The notes under the pieces: model-generated | The model's database searches: none | Told to the model about the DNA's origin: nothing | What the model saw: only the letters and a program-made list of their open reading frames with translations | From: Ehretia macrophylla | Taxonomy: Eukaryota; Streptophyta; Magnoliopsida; Boraginales; Ehretiaceae | Reading direction: 5' to 3' | Assembly (NCBI GenBank): GCA_037974665.1 | Contig: CM075768.1 | Coordinates: 61,770,316-61,834,315, forward strand | DNA length: 64,000 bases | Made by a program: the position numbers and the translations under genes | Part shown: positions 26,801-36,142 of the stretch, one piece after another | Position numbering within the stretch: the first letter of the stretch is position 1 | Layout of the letters: each line of letters opens with the position of its first letter

Positions 26801-27945
26801 GACGACGTACGATCCGGGATAAAAAAAAAGCGTAAAAGAAGAAAATTGTCCCGAATCTGATGAAAATGATCAATTTTTGGCTCCGATAACAGGCGCAGCA
26901 ATACCGGCTTAGCTGCCGCCATCGTACAGCTCTCGGAGAGCTTTCCAACGGTATGCTGTGCGCCGCGTAACTCCTTGCGGATCAAAAGTTATGGGATCTG
27001 GAGCGACGGAGATGAGGTCCCAAACCTGATGCCCTCGATTTGCGGGCCCAGCCTCTATGTAAAGAGAAGCTGTCTTGCCCAAGGTGCCATGGGATTCGGT
27101 AATAGAAATGTGATGGATTAGGTTGTCATCCTTTTCAAGGCCGACGATGTACGATCCGGGATATAAAAAAAAGCGCAAAAGAAGAAAAGTATCCAGAAAC
27201 TGATGAAAACGATTGATTTTTGGCTCCGATAACAGGCGCTGCAAAGCCGGCTTAGCTGACCCCATCGTAGAGCTCTCAGAGAGCTTTCCAACGGTATGCT
27301 GCGCGTCACGTGACTCGTTGCGGATCAAAAGTTATGGGCTTCGGAGCGATGGAGACGTGGTGTCAAGCCCGATGCCCTCGGTTTGCGAGCCCAGCCTCTG
27401 TGTGAAACGAAGTTGTCTTGCCCAAGGTGCGTGGGATTCGGTAATAGAAATGTGACGGATTAGGTTGTCGTCCTTTTCGCGGCGGACGACGCACGATCCT
27501 GGACAAAATAAAGCGTAAAAGAAGAAAAGTGTCGCGAAACTGATGAAAACGTTCAATTTTTTGATCCGATAATAGACGCAGCGAAGCGAGCTTGGCTGCC
27601 CCCTTCGTAGAGCCCTCGGAGAGCTTTCCAACGGTATGTTACGTGCCACGTAACTCCTTGCGGATCAAAAGTTATGGGCTCAGGAGCAACGGAGATGTGG
27701 TCCCAAGCCCGATGCCCTCGGTTTGTGGGCCCAGCCTCTACGTGAACCAAAGTTGTCTTGCCCAAGGTGCCATGGCATTTGGTAATAGAAATGTTATTAA
27801 TTAGGTTGTCGTCCTTTTCGCGGCGCACGACGTACGATCTGGGAAGAAAAAATAGCGCAAAAGAAGAAAAGTGTCCCAAAATTGATGAAAACATTCGATT
27901 TTTGGCTCCGATATCAGGCACAGTGAAGCAAGGTTGGCTGCCCCC
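23846..27945. repeat. Twelve-unit block, copy A
   Basis: A 4.1-kb block whose units match 32,045-36,142 one for one at a shift of 8,196-8,200 bp. Markers: CCGAAGCACTCGG (23,951; 32,150), CAGTAAGATAAATG (~25,388; ~33,588), GATGAGGTCCC (27,011; 35,208) and GATCCGATAA (~27,564; ~35,761). By eye 23,890-24,170 differs from its partner at two places in about 280 bp. Inside it, 25.06-25.34 kb also matches two distant sites, 59.8 and 54.4 kb. Confidence 0.85.
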
Positions 27946-29990
27946 TTCATTGAGCTCTCGGAGAGCTTTCCAATGGTATGTTACGCGCCACGTAACACCT
28001 TGCGGATCAAAAGTTATGGGCTCCGGAGCGACGGAGACGTGGTCCTAAGCCCGATGCCGTCGGTTTGCGGGCCCAGCCTCTACGTGAAGCGAAGCTGTCT
28101 TGCCCAAGGTGCCATGGGATTCGGTAATAGAAATGTGATGGATTAGGTTGTCGTCCTTTTCGAGGCGCACAACGTACGATCCATGACAAAAAAAGCTCAA
28201 AAGAAGAAAAGTGTCCCGAAACTGATGAAAACGTTCGATTTTTGGCTCCGATAACAGGCGCAGCGAAGCTAGGCCAGCTTACCTGCCCCCATCGTAGAGC
28301 TCTCAGAGAGCTTTCCAACTCTATGCTGCACGCCGCGTAACTCCTTGCGGATCAAAAGTTATGGGCTCCGTAGCGACGGAGACGTGGTCCTTAGCCCGAT
28401 GCCCTCGGTTTGTGGGCCCAGCCTCTACGTGAAGCGAAGCTGTCTTGCCCAAGTTGCCGTGTTATTCGGTAATAGTAATGTGACGGATTAGGTTGTCGTC
28501 CTTTTCGCGGCGGACTACGTACGATTCGGGACAAAAAAAAGCGCAAAAAAAGAAAAGTGTCCCAAAACTGATGATAACGTTAGATTTTTAACTCCGATAA
28601 CAGGCGCAACAAAGTCGGCTTAGCTACCCCCATTGTAGGGCTCTCGGAGAGCTTTCCAACGGTATGCTGCGCGCCGCATAACTCCTTGCGGATCAAAAGT
28701 TATGGGACCCGGAGCGACGGAGACGTGGTCCCAAACCCGATGCCCACGATTTGCGGGCCCAACCTCTATGTAAAGACAAGCTGTCTTGCCCAAGGTGTCG
28801 CGAGATTCGGTAATAGAAATGTGATGGATTAGGTTGTCGTCCTTTTCGCGGTGCACGACGTACGATTCGGGACAAAAAAAGGGCAAAAGAAGAAAAATGT
28901 CCCAAAATTGATGAAAACGTTCTATTTTTGGCTCCTATAACAGGCCCAGCGAAGCCAGCTTAGCTGCCCCAATCGTAGAGCACTCGGAGAGCTTTCCAAC
29001 GGTATACTGCGCACAGCGTAACACCTTGCGGATCAAAAGTTATGGGCTCCGGAGCGACGGAGACGTGGTCCCATACCCGATGCCCTCGGTTTGCGGGCCC
29101 AGCATCTACGTAAAGCGAAGCTGTCTTGCCCAAGGTGCCGTGGCATTCGGTAATAGAAATGTGACGGATAAGATTGTCGTCCGTTTCGCGGCGCACGACG
29201 TACAATCCAGGATGAAAAATCAGTGTAAAAGAAGAAAAGTGTCCCAAAACTGATGAAACGTTCAATTTTTGGCTCCGATAACAGGAGCAGCGAAGCCATC
29301 TTAGTTGCCCCCATCGTAGAGCTCTCGGAGAACTTTCCAACGGTATGCTGCGCGCCGCGTAACTCCTTGCGGATCAAAAGTTATGGGACCCGGAGCGACG
29401 GAGACGTGGTCCCAAGCCCGATACCCTCGGTTTGAAAAAGCCTCTACGTGAAGCGAAGCTGTCTTACCCAAGGTGCCGTGGGATTCGGTAATAGAAATGT
29501 GATGGATTACGTTGCCGTCCGTTTTGCGGTGCACGACGTACGATCTGGGATGAAAAATCAGTGCAAAAGAAGAAAAGTGTACTGAAACTGATGAAAACGT
29601 TCAATTTTTGGCTCCGATAACAGGCGCAGCAAAGCTAGTTTGGTTGCCCCCATCGTAGAGCTCTCGGAGAGATTTCCAACGGTATGCTGCGCACCGCATA
29701 ACTCCTTGCGGATCAAAAGTTATTGGCTCCGGAGCGACAGAGACGTGGTCCCAAGCCCGATACCCTCGGTTTGCGGGCCCGGCCTCTACGTGAAACAAAG
29801 CTGTCTTGCCCAAGGTGCCGTGGGATTCGGTAATAAAAATGTGATGGATTAGGTTGTCGTCCATTTCGCGACGCACAACGTACGTTACAGGACAAAAAAA
29901 GCACAAAAGAAGAAAAGTGTCGCGAAACAGATGAAAACATTCGACTTTTGCTTCGATAACAGGCGCAGCGAAGCGAGCTTGGCTGCCCCC
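27946..29990. repeat. Six-unit higher-order repeat, copy 4
   Basis: A 2,045-bp block with the variant order of 17.7-23.8 kb: CTAGG insertion (28,269-28,273), GATAACG (~28,573), then a GTGCACGACG unit in place of the usual GACGACG type, two GAAAAATCAG units and a unit ending TTCGACTTTTGC (~29,940). It follows the twelve-unit block directly and is followed by copy 5. Confidence 0.82.
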
Positions 29991-32044
29991 TTCGTTGAGC
30001 TCTCGGAGAGCTTTCCAATGGTATGTTACGCGCCACGTAACTTCTTGCGGATCACAAGTTATGGGCTCCGGAGCAACAGAGACGTGGTCACAAGCCCGAC
30101 GCCCTCGGTTTGCGGGCCCAGCCTTTACGTGAAGTGAAGCTGTCTTGCCCAAGGTGCCATGGGATACGGTAATAGAAATGTGAGGGATTAGGTTGTCGTT
30201 CTTTTCGCGGCGCACAACGTACGATCCGGGATGAAAAAACAACGCAAAAGAAGAAAAGTGTACCAAAACTGATGAAATCGTTCGATTTTGGCTCCGATAA
30301 CAGGCGCAGCGAAGCTAGGCCAGCTTACCTGCCCCCATCGTAGAGCTCTCAGAGAGCTTTCCAACAGTATGCTGCACGCCGCGTAACTCCTTGCGGATCA
30401 AAAGTTATGGGCTCCGTAGCGACGGAGACGTGGTCCCAAGCCCGATGCCCTCGGTTTGCGGGCCCAGCATCTCCGTGAAACGAATCTGTCTTGCCCAACG
30501 TACCGTGGGATTCGGTAATAGAAATATGATGGATTAGGTTGTCGTCCTTTTCGCGGCGAACTACGTACGATCCGGGACAAAAAAAAGCGCAAAAGAAGAA
30601 AAGTGTCCCAAAACTGATGATAACGTTCGATTTTTAACTCCGATAACAGGCGTAGCAAAGCCGGCTTAGCTGCCCCCATTGTAAAGCTCTCAGAGAGCTT
30701 TCCAACGATATGCTGCGCGCCGCGTAACTCCTTGCGGATAAAAGGTTATGGGACCCAGAGCGACGGAGACGTGGTCCCAAGCCCGATGCCCTCGGTTTGT
30801 GGGCCCAGCCTCTACGTAAAGAGAAGCTGTCTTGCCCATGGTGTCGCGGGATTAGGTAATAGAAATGTGATGGATTAGGTTGTCATCCTTTTCGCGACGG
30901 ACGACGTACGATCCGGGATAAAAAAAAAAGTGAAAAAGAACAAAAGTGTCCCAAAATTGATGAAAACTTTCAATTTTTGGCTCTGATAACAGGCGCAGCA
31001 AAGCCGGCTTAGCTGCCCCCATCGTAGAGCTCTCGGATAGCTTTCCAATGGTATGTTGCGCGCCGCGTAACTCCTTGCGGATCAAAAGTTATGGGACCCG
31101 GAGCATCGGAGACGTGGTCCTAAACCCAATGCCCTCGGTTTGCGGGCCCAGCCTCTACGTGAAGCGAAGCTGTCTTGCCCAAGGTGCCGTGGAATTCGGT
31201 AATAGAAATGTTATGGATTAGGTTGTCGTCCGTTTCGCGGCGCACGACGTACGATCCAGGATGAAAAATCAGCGCAAAAGAAGAAAAGTGTCCCGAAGCT
31301 GATCAAAACGTTCAATTTTTGGCTCCGATAATAGGGGCAGCGAAGCCAGCTTAGCTGCCCCCATCGTAGAGCTCTCGGAGAGCTTTCCAACGGTATGCTG
31401 CGCGTCGAGTAACACCTTGCGGATCAAAAGGTATGGGCTCCGGAGCGACGGAGACGTGGGCCCAAGCCAGATGCCCACGGTTTTCAGGCCCAGCCTCTGC
31501 ATGAAGCAAAGCTGTCTTGCCCAAGGTGCAGAGGGATTCGGTAATAGAAATGTGACGGATTTGGTTGTCATCCGTTTCGCGGTGCACGACGTACGATCCG
31601 GGATGAAAAATCAGCGCAAAACAAGAAAAGTTTCCCAAAACTGATGAAAATGATCGATTTTTGGCTCCGATATTGGGCGCAGCAAAGCTAGCTCAGCTGC
31701 CCCCGTCGTAGTGCTCTCGGAGAGCTTTCCAACGGTATGCTGCGCGCCGCGTAACACCTTTCGGATCAAAAGTTATGGGCTCCGGAGCGACAGAGACGTG
31801 GTCCCTAGCCCGATGCCCTTGGTTTGCGGGCCCAGCCTCTACGTGAAGCGAAGCTGTCTTGCCCAAAGTGCCGTGGGATTCGGTAATAGAAATGTGATGG
31901 ATTACGTTGTCGACCTTTTCGCGGCGCACAACGTACGATCCGGGACAAAAAAAGCGCAAAAGAAGAAAAGTGTCCTGAAACTAATGAAAACATTCGATTT
32001 TTGGCTCCGATAACCGGCCCAACGAAGCCAGATTAGCTGCCCCC
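29991..32044. repeat. Six-unit higher-order repeat, copy 5
   Basis: This 2,054-bp block is closest to copy 3 (21,794-23,845) at a shift of about 8.2 kb: both have GATACGGTAATAG and GTGAGGGATTAGG in the first unit and GGAGCATCGGAG later (31,102; 22,913). Unlike copy 3 it keeps the CTAGG insertion (30,315-30,319), which supports loss of that marker in copy 3. Confidence 0.83.
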
Positions 32045-34443
32045 TTCGTAGAGCTCTCGGAGAGCTTTCCAACGGTATGCTGCGCGCCACGTAACTTCTT
32101 GCAGATCACAAGTTATGGGCACCGGAGCGACAGAGACATGGTCCCAAGCCCGAAGCACTCGGTTTGCGGGCCCAGCCTCTACGTAAAGCGAAGCTGTCTT
32201 GCCCAAGGTGCCGTGGCATTTGGTAATAGAAATGTTATTGATTAGGTTGTCGTCCTTTTCGAGGTGCACGACGTACGATGCGGGAAGAAAAAACAGCGAA
32301 ATAGAAGAAAAGTGTCTCAAAACAGATGAAAACATTTGATTTTTGGCTCTGATAACAGACGCAGCGAAGCGAGCTTGGCTGCCCCCTTCGTGGAACTCTC
32401 GGAGAACTTTCCAACGGTATGCTGCGGGCTGCATAACTCCTTGCGGATCAAAAGTTATGGGCTCCGGAGCGACGGAGACGTGGTCCCAAGCCCGATGCCC
32501 TCGATTTGCAAGCCAAGCCTCTAGATGAAGCGAAGCTGTCTTGCCCAAGGCGCCGTGGGATTCGGTAATAGAAATGTGATGGATTATGTTGTCGTCCTTT
32601 TCGCGGCGCACAACGTACGATCCGGGATAAAAAAAAAAAGCACAAAAGAAGAAAAGTGTCTCGAAACGGATGAAAACGTTCGATTTTTGGCTGCGATAAC
32701 TGGCGCAGCGAAGCCAGCTTTGCTGCCTCCATAGTAGAGCTCTCGGAGAGCTTTCCAACGGTTTTGCTTCGCGCCGCGTAACTCCTTGCAGATCAAAAGT
32801 TATGGGCTCCGGAGCAACGGAGACGTGGTCCCAAGCCCGATGCCCACGGTTTACAGGCTCAGCTTCTACATGAAGCAAAGCTGTCTTGCCCAAGGTGCCG
32901 TGGGATTCGGTAATAGAAATGTGACGGATTAGGTTGTCATCTTTTTCGCGGTGGACTACGTATGATCCGGGACAAAAAAAAGCGAAAAAGAAGAAAAGTG
33001 TCCCGAAATTGATGATAACGTTCGATTTTTAACTCCGATAACTAGCGCAGCAAAGCCGGCTTAGCTGCCCCCATTGTAGAGCTCTCGGAGAGCTTTCCAA
33101 TGCTATGCTGCGCCACGTAACTCCTTGCGGATTAAAAGTTATGGGACCCGGAGCGACGGAGATGTGGTCCCTAGCCCGATGCCCTCGGTTTGCGAGCCCA
33201 ACCTCTACGTAAAGATAAGCTGCCTTGCCCATGGTGCCGTGGGATTCGGTAATACAAATGTGAAGGATGAGGTTGTCGTCCTTTTTGCGGCGGAGGACGT
33301 ACGATCCGGGATAAAAAAAAGCGCAAAAGAAGAAAAGTATCCCGAAACTGATGGAAACGATCAATTTTTGGCTCCAATAACAGGTGCAGCGAAGCCGACT
33401 TAGCTGCCCCCATCGTAGAGCTCTTGGAGAGCTTTCCAACGGTATGCTGCGTGCCATGTAACTCGTTGCGGATCAAAAGTTATGGGCTCCGGAGAGACGG
33501 AGACGTGGTCTCAAACCCGATGTCCTCGGTTTGCGAACCCAGCCTCTACGTTAAATGAAGTTGTCTTGCCCAAGGTGCCGTGGGATTCAGTAAGATAAAT
33601 GTGATGGATTAGGTTGTCGTCCTTTTTGCGGCGCACAACGTACGATTCGAGACAAAAAAAAGCACAAAAGAAGAAAAGTGTCCCGAAACTAATGAAAATG
33701 TTCGATTTTTGGCTCCGATAACAGGCCCAGCGAATCCAGCTTAGCTGCCCCCATCGTAGAGATCTCGGAGAGCTTTCCAATGGTATGTTGCGCGCCGCGT
33801 AACACCTTGCGGATCAAAAGTTATGGGCTCTGGAGCGACGAAGACGTGGTCCCTAGCCCGATGCCCTCGGTTTGCGGGCCCAGCCTCTACGTGAAGCGAA
33901 GCTGTCTTGCCCAAGGTGCCGTGGGATTCGGTAATAGAAATGTGATGTATTAGGTTGTCGTCCGTTTCGCGATGCACGACGTACGATCCGGGATGAAATA
34001 TCAGCGCAAAAGAAGAAAAGTATCCCTAAACTGATGAAAATGTTCGATTTTTGGCTTCGATTACAAGCGCAGCGAAGCAAGCTTAGCTGCCCCCATCGTA
34101 GAGCTCTCGGAGAGCTTTCCAACGGTATGCTGCGTGCCGCGTAACACCTTGCGCATCAAAAGTTATGGGCTCCGGAGCGACGGAGACGTGGTCCCAAGCC
34201 CGATGCCCTCGGTTTGCGGGCCCAGCCTCTACGTGAAGCGAAGCTGTCTTGCCCAAGGTGCCGTGGGATTCGGTAATAGAAATGTGATGGATTAGGTTGT
34301 CGTCCTTTTCGCGATGCATGACGTACGATCCGGGATGAAATATCAGCGCAAAAGAAGAAAAGTGTCCCAAAACTGGTTAAAAATTTCGATTTTTGGCTCC
34401 GATAACAGGCCCCGCGAAGCCAGCTTTGCTGCCCCCATCGTAG

Positions 34444-34458
34444 AGCTCTCGGAGAGCT
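34444..34458. repeat. 15-bp inverted repeat in each unit (example)
   Basis: AGCTCTCGGAGAGCT has two perfect 7-bp arms around one base, and the 5' arm overlaps the palindrome AGAGCTCT. It recurs in most units. A common variant, CTCAGAGAGC, changes only the centre or an adjacent base and keeps the symmetry. It could extrude as a small hairpin or bind a symmetric protein; neither is shown by the sequence. Confidence 0.85.
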
Positions 34459-34510
34459 TTCCAACGGTATGCTGCGCGCCGCGTAACACCTTGCGGATCA
34501 AAAGTTATGG

Positions 34511-34520
34511 GCTCCGGAGC
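34511..34520. repeat. 10-bp palindrome GCTCCGGAGC (example)
   Basis: A perfect 10-bp palindrome present in many units. In a large subclass it is replaced by GGGACCCGGAGC, which breaks the symmetry, so this site helps to sort units into subtypes. Confidence 0.8.
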
Positions 34521-34678
34521 GACGGAGACGTGGTCCCAAGCCCGATGCCCTCGGTTTGCGGGCCCAGCCTCTACGTGAAGCGAAGCTGTCTTGCCCAAGG
34601 TGCCGTGGGATTCGGTAATAGAAATGTGATGGATTAGGTTGTCGTCCTTTTCGCGGCGCACAACGTACGATCCGGGAC

Positions 34679-34734
34679 AAAAAAAGGGCAAAAGAAGAAA
34701 AGTGTCCCGAAATTGATGAAAAAGTTTGATTTTT
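34679..34734. other. Phased A/T tracts, predicted bent DNA (example)
   Basis: In the consensus, A-tracts are centred near unit positions 246, 256, 264, 276 and 285, followed by a T-tract near 297, a mean spacing of about 10 bp. Tracts spaced by one helical turn are known to curve DNA. The first A-tract varies from about 6 to 14 bases between units and is the main source of length variation. Curvature is inferred, not measured. Confidence 0.65.
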
Positions 34735-36142
34735 GGCTCCGATAACAGGCGTAGCAAAGCCGGTTTTGTTGCCCCCATTGTAGAGCTCTCAGAGAGCTTT
34801 CCAACGGTAAGCTGCGCGCCGCGTAACTCCTTGCGGATCAAAAGTTATGGGACCCGGAGCGTCGTAGACGTGGTCCCAAACCCGATGCCCTCAGTTTGCT
34901 GGCCCAGCCTCTACGTAAACAGAAGCTGTCTTGCCCAAGGTGCCATGGGATTCGATAATAGAAATGTGATGGATTAGGTTGTCGTCCTTTTCGCGGCGGA
35001 CGACGAACGATCAGGGATAAAAAAAAGTGCAAAAGAAGAAAATTGTCCCGAATCTGATGAAAATGATCAATTTTTGGCCCCGATAACAGGCTCAGCGAAG
35101 CCGGCTTAGCTGTCCCCATCGTAGAGCTCTCGGAGAGCTTTCCAACGGAATGCTGTGCGCCGCGTAACTCCTTGCGGATCAAAAGTTATGGGATCTGGAG
35201 CGACGGAGATGAGGTCCCAAACCCGATGCCCACGATTTGCGGGCCCAACCTCTATGTAAAGACAAGCTGTCTTGCCCACGGTGCCATGGTTTTCGGTAAT
35301 AGAAATGTGATGGATTAGGTTGTCGTCCTTTTCAAGGCCGACGATGTACGATCCGGGATATAAAAAAAAGCGCAAAAGAAGAAAAGTATCCCGAAACTGA
35401 TGAAAACGATTGATTTTTGGCTCCGATAACAGGCGCAACGAATCTGGCTTAGCTGACCCCATCGTAGAGCTCTCGGAGAGCTTTCCAACGGCATGCTGCG
35501 CGCCACGTAACTCGTTGCGGATCAAAAGTTATGGGCTCCGGAGCGATGGAGACGTGGTCTCAAGCCCGATGCCCTCAGTTTGCGAGCCCAGCCTCTGTGT
35601 GAAACGAAGTTGTCTTGCCCAAGGTGCGTGGGATTCGGTAATAGAAATGTGACGGATTAGGTTGTCGTCCTTTTCGCGGCGGACGACGCACGATCCTGGA
35701 CAAAATAAAGCGTAAAAGAAGAAAAGTATCATGAAACTGATAAAAACGTTCAATTTTTTGATCCGATAACAGGCGCAGCGAAGCGAGCTTGGCTGCCCCC
35801 TTCGTAGAGCCCTCGGAGAGCTTTCCAATGGTATGTTACGCGCCACGTAACTCCCTGTGGACCAAAAGTTATGGGCTCCGGAGCAACGGAGACGTGGTCC
35901 CAAGCCCGATGCCCTCGGTTTGCGGGCCCAGCCTCTACGTGAACCAAAGTTGTCTTGCCCAAGGTGCCATGGCATTTGGTAATAGAAATGTTATTAATTA
36001 GGTTGTCGTCCTTTTCGCGGCGCACGACGTACGATCTGGGAAGAAAAAATAGCGCAAAAGAAGAAAAATGTACCAAAATCGTTGAAAACATTCGATTTTT
36101 GGCTCCGATATCAGGCACAGTGAAGCAAGGTTGGCTGCCCCG

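Larger units (their letters stand above)
18011..30325. repeat. 5-bp CTAGG insertion shared by four units
   Basis: GAAGCTAGGCCAGCTTACCTG replaces GAAGCCAGCTTAGCTG at 18,011, 20,061, 28,265 and 30,311, spaced by 6, 24 and 6 units. All four also share TTACCTG. It was not noticed elsewhere, so it marks one lineage of units propagated in six-unit steps. Confidence 0.88.
34437..34776. repeat. Representative unit close to consensus (340 bp)
   Basis: This copy differs little from the consensus I drew and serves as a reference. It starts at ATCGTAGAGC and ends in the C-run before the next ATTGTAGAGC at 34,777. Landmarks inside: inverted repeat 34,444-34,458; palindrome GCTCCGGAGC 34,511-34,520; GGGCCC 34,560-34,565; CGTACG 34,664-34,669; A/T-tract run 34,679-34,734. 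The phase is arbitrary, because a tandem repeat has no natural start. Confidence 0.9.
32045..36142. repeat. Twelve-unit block, copy B
   Basis: Second copy of the 23,846-27,945 block, same length within a few bases. Its last units also match 15.9-17.7 kb. Just beyond its end, a GCCCATGGTGTACGG variant at 36,253 pairs with 17,801, a shift of 18,452 bp that equals 10,255 + 8,197. The middle copy at ~28.05 kb lacks that variant and has presumably been overwritten. Confidence 0.84.

Noticed and set aside
29430..29445. GTTTGAAAAAGCC replacing the GGGCCC site
   Set aside because: A small local substitution/deletion in one unit; no wider pattern found.
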